From Stenotrophomonas sp. MMGLT7 (lineage in GTDB: Bacteria > Pseudomonadota > Gammaproteobacteria > Xanthomonadales > Xanthomonadaceae): a DNA stretch of 64,000 nucleotides. The stretch covers positions 1 to 64,000 of the forward strand of contig NZ_JAJOZS010000011.1 in assembly GCF_021168555.1 (NCBI RefSeq), given 5' to 3'. Below are positions 18,426-29,950 of the stretch, piece by piece. The notes under the pieces were generated by a model. The model searched no databases, had not been told where the DNA came from, and worked only from the letters and a program-made list of their open reading frames with translations. Every line of letters starts with the position of its first letter. Position 1 is the first letter of the stretch. The translations under genes and the position numbers were made by a program.

Positions 18426-18844
18426 CCCCTGCCCTGCTCGCCGTGGCCGCCGCCGGCGGCAGCGCCGGCAAGGCCGCCGCGGCACAGGTCGGCAGCCACG
18501 CGCCGTCCACGCCGGGGCTGTTCGGCGCGTTCGTGGCGCTGGCGCTGGTGGTGGCGCTGATCTTCGCGCTGGCGTGGCTGCTGCGGCGCCTGCCCGGCGG
18601 CGGCTTCCGCCCCGCCGAGGGCCTGAAGCTGGTCGCCAGCCTGCCGCTGGGCGCCAAGGAGCGCGTGGTGGTGGTGGACGTCGGCGGCCGGCAGCTGCTG
18701 CTGGGCGTCACCGCCGGCGGCATCCGCACCCTGCACGAACTGGCCGAACCGCTGCCGCAGGCAGCGGCTCCCAAGCTGCCCGACCTCAAGCAACTCCCCA
18801 ATTTCGCCCAGCTGCTGGCGCAGAAGCTGCGCAAGGACCGCTGA
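18422..18844 (+). CDS. fliO: Flagellar export protein FliO
   Basis: FliO helps assemble the FliP ring of the export gate. The 140-residue protein has one membrane helix (about 35-57, LFGAFVALALVVALIFALAW) followed by a small cytoplasmic domain with LKLVASLPLGAKERVVVVDV and QLLLGVTAGGI. The start is GTG within the fliN stop (GTGA). fliP follows two bases after its stop. Confidence 0.9.
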   Translation: MTPALLAVAAAGGSAGKAAAAQVGSHAPSTPGLFGAFVALALVVALIFALAWLLRRLPGGGFRPAEGLKLVASLPLGAKERVVVVDVGGRQLLLGVTAGGIRTLHELAEPLPQAAAPKLPDLKQLPNFAQLLAQKLRKDR

Positions 18845-18846
18845 CC

Positions 18847-19626
18847 ATGCCTCACCCCCGCCCCTCCGCGCGCCGCTGGCTGCTGCTGTTGCCGATGCTG
18901 TTGCCGCTGCTGCTGCCAGCGCTGGCCTGGGCCGCGCCGGCGGCGGCGCCGCAGATGCCGTCGCTGCCCAACGTCAATGTCGGCCGCATCGGCGATGCGC
19001 CGGTGAGCCTGCCGCTGCAGACATTGCTGCTGATGACGGCCATCACCCTGCTGCCGTCGCTGCTGCTGGTGCTGACCGCCTTCACCCGCATCACCGTGGT
19101 GCTGGCACTGCTGCGGCAGGCGCTGGGCACCGGGCAGACCCCGTCCAACCAGGTGCTGCTGGGACTGGCGCTGTTCCTGACCATGCTGGTGATGATGCCG
19201 GTGTGGCAGAAGGCCTGGAGCGCCGGCCTGGGGCCGTACCTCGACGGCCGGATCGACTTCCAGACCGCCTGGACCCTGACCACCGAGCCGCTGCGCGCGT
19301 TCATGCTGGCGCAGATCCGCGAGACCGACCTGATGACCTTCGCCGGCATGGCCGGCAACGGCACCTACGGCAGCCCGGCCGACATCCCGTTCCCGGTGCT
19401 GGTCGCCTCGTTCGTCACCTCCGAGCTGAAGACCGCGTTCGAGATCGGCTTCCTGATCTTCATCCCGTTCGTGGTCATCGACCTGGTGGTGGCCAGCGTG
19501 CTGATGTCGATGGGCATGATGATGCTGTCGCCGATGCTGGTGTCGGCGCCGTTCAAGATCCTGCTGTTCGTGCTGGTGGACGGCTGGGTGCTGGTGGTGG
19601 GCACGCTGGCGGCCAGCTTCAACTGA
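18847..19626 (+). CDS. fliP: Flagellar export gate protein FliP
   Basis: FliP is the main subunit of the FliPQR export channel. The 259-residue protein has a cleavable-type signal peptide (1-27, ending ALAWAAP) and four membrane segments, with conserved ITLLPSLLLVLTAFTRI and LASFVTSELKTAFEIGF. It is the last gene of the fliL operon. fliQ, its usual next neighbour, lies 2.4 kb away beyond two opposite-strand genes. Confidence 0.95.
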   Translation: MPHPRPSARRWLLLLPMLLPLLLPALAWAAPAAAPQMPSLPNVNVGRIGDAPVSLPLQTLLLMTAITLLPSLLLVLTAFTRITVVLALLRQALGTGQTPSNQVLLGLALFLTMLVMMPVWQKAWSAGLGPYLDGRIDFQTAWTLTTEPLRAFMLAQIRETDLMTFAGMAGNGTYGSPADIPFPVLVASFVTSELKTAFEIGFLIFIPFVVIDLVVASVLMSMGMMMLSPMLVSAPFKILLFVLVDGWVLVVGTLAASFN

Positions 19627-19655
19627 GCGGATTCCCCAGCGCATCCCGCCCCACC

Positions 19656-19721
19656 GTAGGGCCGAGCTTGCTCGGCTGAAGCCTTCCCGTTAGAGCCCCA
19701 GCCGAGCAAGCTCGGCTCTAC
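19656..19721. repeat. GTAG-type REP inverted pair (family B copy 1)
   Basis: GTAGGGCCGAGCTTGCTCGGC ends pair with GCCGAGCAAGCTCGGCTCTAC. The inner hairpin is GCCGAGC-TT-GCTCGGC and the centre resembles family A (GCCTTCCCGTTAGAGC). It sits between the converging fliP and ankB genes and could terminate both. Confidence 0.88.
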
Positions 19722-19751
19722 GAGAACGGCGGCACGCCCTTCGCGCGCACT

Positions 19752-20297
19752 TCAGCGCGGCGCGGTGGCGAACTCCCCGCGCTGCAGCCGTTCGGCATCG
19801 TTGCCGGCGTGGTCGCGGGCCTTCAGGTCGGCGCCCTTGGCCGCGAGCGCGTCGAGCACGTCCTTGCGCTGGAACAGCGCCGCGTACATCGCCGCGGTCT
19901 GCCCGGCGTTGTTGCGCTGGTCCGGCGCGCATCCGGCCTGCATCAGCCGGCGGGCGATGGACAGCTCGCCCTTGAAGATCGCGCCCATCAGCGCGGTGTT
20001 GCCGCGCCTGTCCTGCGCGCACGGATCGGCGCCAGCGGCCAGCAGTTGTTCCACCGCCTCGCGCTGGCCGTGGTAGGCGGCCAGGATCAGCGCGGTGTAG
20101 CCCTGGTCGTCGCGGGTATCGAGGTCGTAGCGGGCGTCGATGAACTCGGCCAGCATGTCGCCGCGCCCCTCGCGCGCGGCATCGAAGAAGTACTGCCTGA
20201 GCTGCGCCCGCAGCTGCGCAGGATCGGGCTGTTGCGCCGGGCCGGCGAAGGCGTTCGCGGCGACCGCGCACAGCGCCGCCAGAAGAAGTTTGCGCAT
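19752..20297 (-). CDS. ankB: Periplasmic ankyrin-repeat protein AnkB
   Basis: A 181-residue protein with a signal peptide (1-18, LLLAALCAVAANAFAG) and about four ankyrin repeats (DDQGYTALILAAYHGQREAV, DRRGNTALMGAIFKGELSIA, NNAGQTAAMYAALFQRKDVL and a final partial one). In Pseudomonas aeruginosa an exported ankyrin protein encoded directly after katB is needed for full KatB activity; order, direction and signal peptides match here. It starts 65 bases after the katB stop and is presumably co-transcribed. Confidence 0.85.
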   Translation of the reverse strand: MRKLLLAALCAVAANAFAGPAQQPDPAQLRAQLRQYFFDAAREGRGDMLAEFIDARYDLDTRDDQGYTALILAAYHGQREAVEQLLAAGADPCAQDRRGNTALMGAIFKGELSIARRLMQAGCAPDQRNNAGQTAAMYAALFQRKDVLDALAAKGADLKARDHAGNDAERLQRGEFATAPR

Positions 20298-20362
20298 GGT
20301 CGTCGTTTCGCTCGGGGGGAGAAGGCGCACCGCGGCTGTCCGCGGTGCGCCGCCTGGATGCA

Positions 20363-21892
20363 TCAGTCCTGCAGCGTGGCGGGCCGCGCCCTGACCCCCG
20401 CAAGGTCGCCGCCGGCCACCTTGGCCACGCCGGTGCCGTAGTCGGCGTCGGCCTTGTACAGGTACGAAAGCATGACGTGCTTGGCCTCGTCGGCGGTGCC
20501 GGCCAGCGCGCCGCCGAAGGTGTTGATCAGGTCCTGCTGCTCCTTCCTGCCGTACGAGCGGAACAGTTCGCCGGCCTGCCTGAAGTTCTGCTCGCGGTGG
20601 ATCTTCTGCTGCTGGGTGGTGCCCGACAGCGGCAGCTGGCTGTAGCGCGCCTGCTCGCTCTGCGGGCGCGGCTGCAGGCGGCTGGGCTCGTAGTTGACGC
20701 CGCTGGTGGTGTGGCCGGGGTTCATCGCCCCGTCCTGGTTGCCGTTGTTCACCGCCACCCGCGGCCGGTTCACCGGCAGGCTCAGGGCGTTGGCGCCGAC
20801 GCGGTACATCTGCGTGTCGGCATAGGAGAACAGGCGGCCCTGCAGCAGGCGGTCCTCCGACGGCTCGATGCCCGGCACCAGGTTGGACGGCGCCAGCGCG
20901 ACCTGCTCGGTCTCCTGGAAGAAGTTGTCGACGTTGCGGTTGAGCACCATCTGCCCGATCTTGCGGCTCGGCACCAGCTCCTCCGGCCAGATCTTGGTGG
21001 CGTCCAGCGGGTCGAAGTCGAACTTGGCCAGGTCCTCCGGCGCCAGCACCTGCAGGTACAGGTCCCACTTGGGGTGGTTGCCGGAGCGGATCGCCTCGAC
21101 CAGCGCGTTGGTCATGTGGTTGAAGTCCTTGCCCTGCACCTGCTCCACCTGCTTGGGGTCGAGGTTGCGCACGCCTTGCTGGGTCTTCCAGGCGAACTTG
21201 ACGTAGTGCACCTGGCCCTGGGCGTTGACCAGCTTGTAGGCGTGGACGCTGCTGCCGTCCATGTACTGGTAGCCGGCCGGGGTGCCCTCGTTGGACAGCA
21301 GCAGGGTCAGGGTGCGGGTCGCCTCGGGCACGTGCGAGAAGAAGTCGAAGGTGCGCGCCATGTCGCCGACGTTGGTGCGCGGGTCGGGCTTGAACGCGTG
21401 CACCATGTCGGGGAACTTGATCGCGTCGCGGATGAAAAAGGTCGGGAAGTTGTTGCCGACCAGGTCCCAGTTGCCGTCGCGGGTATAGAACTTGGTGGCG
21501 AAGCCGCGCGGGTCGCGCAGCGATTCCGGCGAGTGGTTGCCGTGCACCACCGAGGAGAAGCGCACGAACACCGGGGTCGTCTCGCCCGCGGTGAAGACCT
21601 TGGCGATGGTCAGGTCGGACAGGTCGGCGGTGGCGGTGAACTCGCCGTGGGCGCCGGTGCCGCGCGCATGCACCACGCGCTCGGGGATGCGCTCGCGGTC
21701 GAAGCGCTGCAGCTTCTGGATCAGCTGCACGTCCTGCAGCAGGGTCGGGCCGGTGGCGCCGGCGGTCTGCGAGTTCTGGTTGTCGCCCACGGCGGCGCCG
21801 TTGTCGCGGGTGAGGACGGCTTGCGCCATCGCGGTGTCCATCAGGGCTGCCGGCAGCAGCAGGACCGTCAACGTCAATTTCCCGGCTCGCAT
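20363..21892 (-). CDS. katB: Periplasmic catalase KatB
   Basis: Haem catalase that breaks hydrogen peroxide into water and oxygen. The 509-residue protein carries a signal peptide (1-24, TLTVLLLPAALMDTAMAQA), placing it in the periplasm. Conserved features are the catalytic His in RVVHARGTGAHGEF, the Asn in GNNFPTFFIRD and the proximal haem Tyr in RLFSYADTQMYR. The start is ATG 21892, which gives a complete signal peptide; longer upstream frames lack support. It pairs with ankB and interrupts the flagellar order between fliP and fliQ. Confidence 0.93.
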   Translation of the reverse strand: MRAGKLTLTVLLLPAALMDTAMAQAVLTRDNGAAVGDNQNSQTAGATGPTLLQDVQLIQKLQRFDRERIPERVVHARGTGAHGEFTATADLSDLTIAKVFTAGETTPVFVRFSSVVHGNHSPESLRDPRGFATKFYTRDGNWDLVGNNFPTFFIRDAIKFPDMVHAFKPDPRTNVGDMARTFDFFSHVPEATRTLTLLLSNEGTPAGYQYMDGSSVHAYKLVNAQGQVHYVKFAWKTQQGVRNLDPKQVEQVQGKDFNHMTNALVEAIRSGNHPKWDLYLQVLAPEDLAKFDFDPLDATKIWPEELVPSRKIGQMVLNRNVDNFFQETEQVALAPSNLVPGIEPSEDRLLQGRLFSYADTQMYRVGANALSLPVNRPRVAVNNGNQDGAMNPGHTTSGVNYEPSRLQPRPQSEQARYSQLPLSGTTQQQKIHREQNFRQAGELFRSYGRKEQQDLINTFGGALAGTADEAKHVMLSYLYKADADYGTGVAKVAGGDLAGVRARPATLQD

Positions 21893-22034
21893 GTAGTCTC
21901 TCTGGCTTGGGTGGTGCGCGGATGATCCGTGAACGCCCCGGGCCTGTGAATTCATTAGTTGCGATCGCTGCCATAGGCCGATCGAATGCCGCGATCGGCC
22001 TCGCGCGCCGCCCGCGCCGCGCCTGCCGCGGTCG

Positions 22035-22049
22035 CGGCACGCTTCTTGC
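22035..22049 (+). promoter_or_regulatory. Sigma-54 promoter of fliQR
   Basis: CGGCACGCTTCTTGC, GG and GC ten bases apart. With the C as -12, transcription starts at about 22061, while fliQ begins at 22062. The message would have almost no leader. Confidence 0.78.
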
Positions 22050-22061
22050 CTCGACCCGCGC

Positions 22062-22331
22062 ATGAGTCCCGAACTTGCCCTTACCGAACTGCGTGGCGGG
22101 CTGGTCGCCGTGCTGTACGTCGCCGGACCGATGCTGATCGCCGTGCTGGTGGTGGGCATCGTCGTCGGCGTGATCCAGGCCGCCACCCAGCTCAACGAGC
22201 CGACCATCGCCTTCATCGCCAAGGCGGTGGCGCTGACCGTGGTGCTGTTCGCCACCGGCAGCATGCTGGTGGCCTACCTGGTCGAGTACACCACCGCGCT
22301 GTACCAGCGCATCCCGCACCTGATCGGCTGA
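22062..22331 (+). CDS. fliQ: Flagellar export gate protein FliQ
   Basis: FliQ is a two-helix subunit of the FliPQR export channel. The protein has 89 residues, the usual length, with membrane hairpin segments (VAVLYVAGPMLIAVLVVGIV and ALTVVLFATGSMLVAYLVEY) and the conserved AATQLNEPTIAFIAK between them. The start cannot move downstream without losing the first helix. It lies right behind a sigma-54 site, implying an almost leaderless message. fliR follows after 11 bases. Confidence 0.95.
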   Translation: MSPELALTELRGGLVAVLYVAGPMLIAVLVVGIVVGVIQAATQLNEPTIAFIAKAVALTVVLFATGSMLVAYLVEYTTALYQRIPHLIG

Positions 22332-22342
22332 GGCGCCCGCCC

Positions 22343-23134
22343 ATGGACGCCGCCACGCAGATGGTCATCGACGGACAGCGCGCCTTCGCGATGATCGGCG
22401 CGGTGCTGTGGACGATGCTGCGCATCGGCGCGCTGCTGATGGCGATGCCGCTGATCGGTACCCGCGCGGTGCCGGTGCGGATACGGGTGCTGCTGGCCGC
22501 CACCCTGGCGCTGGCGCTGGCGCCGCTGCTGCCGCCGGTGCCGGACTGGAACGGCTTCGATGCCGCGGTGGTGCTGAGCGTGGCGCGCGAACTGGCGGTC
22601 GGCGCCAGCATGGGCTTCATGCTCAAGCTGATCTTCGAGGCCGGCGCGCTGACCGGCGAGCTGATCTCGCAGGGCACCGGGCTGTCGTTCGCGCAGATGA
22701 CCGATCCGCTGCGCGGCACCAGCTCGGGCGTGGTCAGCCAATGGTTCTACATCGGCTTCGGCCTGCTGTTCTTCGCCGCCAACGGCCACCTGGCGCTGGT
22801 GCAGCTGCTGGTAGACAGCTACCGGGCGCTGCCGGTCGGCACCGCGCTGCCGGACCTGCACGCCTTCGCCGAGATCGCCCCGACCTTCTTCCTGCAGGTG
22901 CTGCGCAGCGGCCTGCTGCTGGCGCTGCCGGTGATGGTGGCGATGCTGGCGGTGAACCTGGCGTTCGGCGTGCTGGCCAAGGCCGCGCCGGCGCTCAACC
23001 CGATCCAGCTCGGCCTGCCGGTGGCGCTGCTGCTGGGCCTGTTCCTGCTGGCGATGCTGTCCAGCGAGATCGGCCCGCCGGTGCAACGCATGTTCGACGC
23101 CGCCTTCGACGCCGCGCGCCAGGTCACGATGTAG
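22343..23134 (+). CDS. fliR: Flagellar export gate protein FliR
   Basis: FliR is the single-copy subunit that completes the FliPQR channel and contacts FlhB. The 263-residue protein has about six membrane segments and the conserved ELISQGTGLSFAQMTDP loop and NLAFGVLAKAAPALNP. The ATG at 22343 is chosen because it gives family length; the frame is open further upstream across fliQ only as a shadow. Confidence 0.94.
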   Translation: MDAATQMVIDGQRAFAMIGAVLWTMLRIGALLMAMPLIGTRAVPVRIRVLLAATLALALAPLLPPVPDWNGFDAAVVLSVARELAVGASMGFMLKLIFEAGALTGELISQGTGLSFAQMTDPLRGTSSGVVSQWFYIGFGLLFFAANGHLALVQLLVDSYRALPVGTALPDLHAFAEIAPTFFLQVLRSGLLLALPVMVAMLAVNLAFGVLAKAAPALNPIQLGLPVALLLGLFLLAMLSSEIGPPVQRMFDAAFDAARQVTM

Positions 23135-23156
23135 CCGGCGCATGGCATGCTCCGGT

Positions 23157-23184
23157 TCAAGTCGCGGCCCGTTGCAGCCGATAC
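23157..23184 (+). promoter_or_regulatory. FliA (sigma-28) promoter of the diguanylate cyclase
   Basis: TCAAGTCG, twelve bases, then GCCGATAC. It shares TCAAGTCGCGGCC with the fliS site and has the same spacing. The predicted start is near 23191, inside the longest open frame, so it favours the downstream GTG start at 23246. Confidence 0.68.
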
Positions 23185-23245
23185 CACACATGCGGCATTA
23201 ACGACTTTCACGGCTCCAGATTCCGAGAAGCGCTTACCCCGACTA

Positions 23246-26170
<2,925 letters not shown>

Positions 26171-26304
26171 GAGGGGCAGCACTCCCGAAAACGCCAAGAC
26201 GGGGCCCCGGTGTCGTCCGTCCGGATCGCGCCAGAGTCGCTGGCTCCCCGATTTCACGGGGACCACGATGGCCAAGCGCAGGGGCGCATGGATGCCGCGG
26301 CCCC

Positions 26305-26380
26305 GTAGCCCGGGCAGGCGCAGCGCACCGGGGTGATCGGGGTCCCGGGTGCGCTGCGCTCACCCGGGCCAAGCCTTGCC
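26305..26380. repeat. GTAGCCCGGG-type inverted repeat
   Basis: GTAGCCCGGGCAGGCGCAGC and GCACC pair with GGGTGCGCTGCGCTCACCCG and GGCC across a GGGGTGATCGGGGTCC centre. It starts with GTAG like the other REPs but has its own arm sequence; one copy in the window. Confidence 0.7.
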
Positions 26381-26514
26381 GTCGCAGTCCCCGCACCCGG
26401 TCGCCCGGCATGCACCCCGTGCGACGGACGCGTGGGGCGGTAGCCCTGGCTCGGCCTCGCCCGGCCGGCGCACGGGTCCTTAGCCATGGCTGCCGCCCCG
26501 GCTTCGCGCCATCG

Positions 26515-26529
26515 CGGCACGCCGCTTGC
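26515..26529 (+). promoter_or_regulatory. Sigma-54 promoter of the flhB operon
   Basis: CGGCACGCCGCTTGC, GG and GC ten bases apart. The start is predicted near 26541, 22 bases before flhB. It should drive flhB-flhA and perhaps flhF onward. Confidence 0.8.
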
Positions 26530-26562
26530 ATCGTCGCCGTGGCCCCCTGCCCTGCAAGCGCG

Positions 26563-27693
26563 ATGTCCGAGAACGAACAAGCCGGCGAACGCACCGAACA
26601 GCCCACCGAGAAACGCCTGCGCGAAGCGCGCGAGCAGGGCAACATCCCGCGTTCGCGCGAGCTGGCCACCGCCGCGGTGTTCACCGCCGGCGTGTTCGCG
26701 CTGATGGCGATGTCCGGCACGCTGGCCCGCGGCGCCGGCGGCTGGCTGCGGCAGGCGCTGTCCCCGGATCCGCAGCTGCGGCACACCCCGATGGCGCTGT
26801 TCGGGCACGTCGGCAGCCTGCTGCTGCAACTGCTGTGGGTGATGCTGCCGCTGATCGGCGTATGCCTGCTGGCCGGTTTCGTCGCCCCGGCGGCGATGGG
26901 CGGGCTGCGCTTTTCCAGCAAGTCGCTGGTGCCGGACCCGAAGCGGCTCAACCCGCTCAGCGGCATCAAGCGCCTGTACGGCCCGGAAGGCATCGCCGAG
27001 CTGGTCAAGTCGCTGCTGCGCGTGGTCTTCGTCGGCCTCGCCGCCGGGCTGTGCATCTGGCACGGCATGCACCGGCTGCGGGCTCTGGTCAACGAGCCGC
27101 TCGAGGCCGCCGCCGCCCACGGCCTGGCCTTCACCATGACCGTGCTGCTGGCCACCGCCGGGGCGATGGCGCTGCTGGCCGCGATCGACGCGCCCTACCA
27201 GAAGTGGAACTGGCTGCGGAAGCTGAAGATGACGCGCGAGGAACTCAAGCGCGAGATGAAGGAGAACGAAGGCAGCCCCGAGGTCAAGGGCCGCATCCGC
27301 CAGATCCAGCACCAGCTGTCGCAGCGGCGGATGATGGAGGCGGTGCCGAGCGCCGACGTGGTGCTGGTCAACCCCACCCACTACGCGGTGGCGCTGAAGT
27401 ACGAGGGCGGCAGCATGCGCGCGCCCAAGGTGGTGGCCAAGGGCGTGGACGAGATCGCCTTCCGCATCCGCGAGATCGGCGAGCAGCACCGGGTGGCGGT
27501 GGTCTCGGCGCCGCCTTTGGCACGCGCCTTGTATCGGGAAGGCCAACTCGGCAAGGAAATCCCCGTGAGACTGTATTCGGCCGTGGCCCAGGTGCTGTCC
27601 TACGTCTACCAGCTGCGCGGCTGGAACGGCGGCCCGATGCCGTCGCTGCCGGACATCGAGCTGGATGAGTTCGGCCAGGAGCGCGGCGCATGA
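26563..27693 (+). CDS. flhB: Flagellar export switch protein FlhB
   Basis: FlhB is the export-gate protein that changes substrate specificity from hook to filament after autocleavage. The 376-residue protein has a polar N-terminus (ENEQAGERTEQPTEKRLREA), four membrane segments, a linker helix and the cytoplasmic domain with the self-cleaving N270-P-T-H. The ATG at 26563 lies 22 bases after the predicted sigma-54 start. It overlaps flhA by ATGA. Confidence 0.96.
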   Translation: MSENEQAGERTEQPTEKRLREAREQGNIPRSRELATAAVFTAGVFALMAMSGTLARGAGGWLRQALSPDPQLRHTPMALFGHVGSLLLQLLWVMLPLIGVCLLAGFVAPAAMGGLRFSSKSLVPDPKRLNPLSGIKRLYGPEGIAELVKSLLRVVFVGLAAGLCIWHGMHRLRALVNEPLEAAAAHGLAFTMTVLLATAGAMALLAAIDAPYQKWNWLRKLKMTREELKREMKENEGSPEVKGRIRQIQHQLSQRRMMEAVPSADVVLVNPTHYAVALKYEGGSMRAPKVVAKGVDEIAFRIREIGEQHRVAVVSAPPLARALYREGQLGKEIPVRLYSAVAQVLSYVYQLRGWNGGPMPSLPDIELDEFGQERGA

Positions 27694-29777
27694 GCAGCCA
27701 ACCCACGCAACTGAACGCGCGCAAGCTGCTGGACATGGTGCGCCACGGCCTGGGCGCGCCGATCATGGTGCTGGCGATGCTGGCCATGGTGGTGGTGCCG
27801 CTGGCCGCGCCGGTGCTCGATGCGCTGTTCACCTTCAACATCGCCATCTCGCTGATGGTGCTGCTGGCGGTGCTGTACGTGAAGCGGCCGCTGGAGTTCA
27901 CCATCTTCCCGATCGTGCTGCTGATGACCACGATGCTGCGGCTGGCGCTGAACGTGGCCTCCACCCGCGTCATCCTGCTCAACGGCCAGGACGGCCACGA
28001 GGCCGCCGGCAAGGTGATCGCCTCGTTCGGCGAGTTCGTCATCGGCGGCAACTACGCCGTCGGCATCGTCGTGTTCGCGATCCTGACCATCATCAACTTC
28101 GTGGTCATCACCAAGGGCGCCGGGCGCGTGTCCGAGGTGACCGCGCGCTTCATCCTCGACGCCATGCCCGGCAAGCAGATGGCCATCGACGCCGACCTCA
28201 ACGCCGGCCTGCTGACCCGCGAGGAAGCCAAGGCCCGGCGCGAGGAAGTGCGCGAGGAAGCCGACTTCTACGGCGCGATGGACGGCGCCAGCAAGTTCAT
28301 CCGCGGCGACGCCATCGCCGCCATCCTGATCCTGTTCATCAACCTGCTCGGCGGCATGGCGGTGGGCATGCTCCAGCACGGCATGCCGTTCGGCCAGGCC
28401 GCCACGACCTACACCCTGCTGTCCATCGGCGACGGCCTGGTCGCGCAGCTGCCGGCACTGCTGGTGTCCTCGGCGGTGGCGCTGCTGGTCACCCGCGCCT
28501 CGCGCTCGCAGGACATGAGCCAGGCCATGATCGGCCAGGTGTTCGGCCAGCACCGCGCGCTGGCGGTGGCCGCGGCCATCCTCGGCCTGGTCGGGCTGGT
28601 GCCGGGCATGCCCAACGTCGCTTTCCTGACGCTGGCGGCGATCCTCGGCTTCCTGTCGTGGAAGATGTGGAAACGCAGCGTGGAGGCGCCAGCGGCCGAC
28701 AAGGCCAGGGCCGACGCGCAGGCGCAGGCCCCGGCCGCGCAGGCCAGCGCCGAGCTGAGCTGGGACGAGCTGCGCCCGATCGATCCGCTCGGGCTGGAGG
28801 TCGGCTACCGGCTGATCCCGCTGGTGGACAAGAACCAGGGCGGCGAGCTGATGGCGCGGATCAAGGGCGTGCGCCGCAAGCTCACCCAGGACATCGGCTT
28901 CCTGATCCCGCCGGTGCACATCCGCGACAACCTGGAACTGCCGGCCAGCGGCTACCGCCTGCTGGTGCAGGGCGTGCCGGTGGCCAGCGCCGAGATCCAT
29001 CCCGACCGCGAGCTGGCGCTGGACCCGGGCGGCGCGCTCGGCCCGATCGACGGCATCGCCGGCAAGGACCCGGCGTTCGGCCTGGACGCGGTGTGGATCC
29101 AGCCGCACCAGCGCGCCCAGGCCGAGTCTATGGGCTACACCGTGGTCGACCCGGCCACCGTGGTCGCCACCCACCTGTCGCACCTGATCCGCGAGCACGC
29201 GCCCGAACTGCTCGGCCACGAGGAGGTGCAGCAGCTGCTGGCCACCCTGGCCAAGAGCGCGCCCAAGCTGGTCGAGGACCTCACCCCCAAGGCCCTGCAG
29301 CTGTCGGTGGTGGTGCGGGTGCTGCAGAACCTGCTGATCGAGAAGATCCCGATCCGCCAGCTGCGCCGCATCGCCGAGACCCTGGTGGAGAACGCGCCGC
29401 AGAGCCAGGACCCGTCCGTGCTCACCGCCGCCGTGCGCACCGCGCTGGGCCGCTTCATCGTCCAGGAGATCGCCGGGATGTCGCCGGAACTGCCGGTGTA
29501 CACCCTGGCGCCGCAACTGGAACGCGTCTTGCAGGACAGCACCCAGGGCAACGGCGCCGCGCTGGAACCCGGGCTGGCCGAGCGCCTGCACCAGAGCCTG
29601 GCCGACTGCGTCAGCCGCCAGGAGGCCAGGAACGAGCCGGCCGTGGTGCTGGTGCCGGGCCAGGTCCGCGCAGCGCTGTCGCGGCTGGTCCGCCACAGCG
29701 TGCCCTCGCTGTCGGTGCTGGCCTACAGCGAGGTGCCTGAGGACAAGCGGTTGAAGCTGGTGGGGACGATCAGTTGA
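27690..29777 (+). CDS. flhA: Flagellar export gate protein FlhA
   Basis: FlhA forms the nonameric ring of the export gate and receives chaperone-substrate complexes; it also acts in proton-driven export. The 695-residue protein has eight predicted membrane segments in the first 330 residues, with the conserved cytoplasmic FHIPEP-type loop region (VTARFILDAMPGKQMAIDAD). A large C-terminal cytoplasmic domain follows (about 340-695, PPVHIRDNLELPASGYRLLV). Normal length; coupled to flhB. Confidence 0.96.
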   Translation: MSSQPTQLNARKLLDMVRHGLGAPIMVLAMLAMVVVPLAAPVLDALFTFNIAISLMVLLAVLYVKRPLEFTIFPIVLLMTTMLRLALNVASTRVILLNGQDGHEAAGKVIASFGEFVIGGNYAVGIVVFAILTIINFVVITKGAGRVSEVTARFILDAMPGKQMAIDADLNAGLLTREEAKARREEVREEADFYGAMDGASKFIRGDAIAAILILFINLLGGMAVGMLQHGMPFGQAATTYTLLSIGDGLVAQLPALLVSSAVALLVTRASRSQDMSQAMIGQVFGQHRALAVAAAILGLVGLVPGMPNVAFLTLAAILGFLSWKMWKRSVEAPAADKARADAQAQAPAAQASAELSWDELRPIDPLGLEVGYRLIPLVDKNQGGELMARIKGVRRKLTQDIGFLIPPVHIRDNLELPASGYRLLVQGVPVASAEIHPDRELALDPGGALGPIDGIAGKDPAFGLDAVWIQPHQRAQAESMGYTVVDPATVVATHLSHLIREHAPELLGHEEVQQLLATLAKSAPKLVEDLTPKALQLSVVVRVLQNLLIEKIPIRQLRRIAETLVENAPQSQDPSVLTAAVRTALGRFIVQEIAGMSPELPVYTLAPQLERVLQDSTQGNGAALEPGLAERLHQSLADCVSRQEARNEPAVVLVPGQVRAALSRLVRHSVPSLSVLAYSEVPEDKRLKLVGTIS

Positions 29778-29784
29778 TCGTGCC

Positions 29785-29946
29785 GAGAATCGGGAATCGG
29801 GAGTGGGGAATCGCAAGAGCGGCTTCCCCTTAGAGGAGAGAGAACGATGGTCGCAACGAACACAGGCAGGATCCCCCGAAGGCCAGCACTCGCCGTGGCC
29901 CGGCTTTTCCCGATTCTCCACTCCCGATTCCCCATTCCCGGCTCCC
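29785..29946. repeat. Heptad-repeat inverted element (copy 3)
   Basis: Left arm GAATCGGGAATCGGGAGTGG ending in GGAATCGCAAGAGC (29785-29820), a centre of about 88 bases, then a right arm of CCCGATTC/CCCATTC units (29909-29946). It fills the flhA-flhF gap, ending at the flhF start. Confidence 0.8.
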
Positions 29947-29950
29947 AGCC

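Larger units (their letters stand above)
26171..26562. other. 392-base intergenic region before flhB
   Basis: No gene seen. It contains one inverted repeat of a different type (26305-26380) and the sigma-54 promoter of flhB (26515-26529). The rest is GC-rich sequence without recognisable features. Confidence 0.55.

Noticed and set aside
21961-22000. Three CGATCG hexamers before katB as a peroxide-regulator site
   Set aside because: Spacings of 17 and 13 bases are uneven and do not match an OxyR pattern; the hexamer is common in GC-rich DNA.
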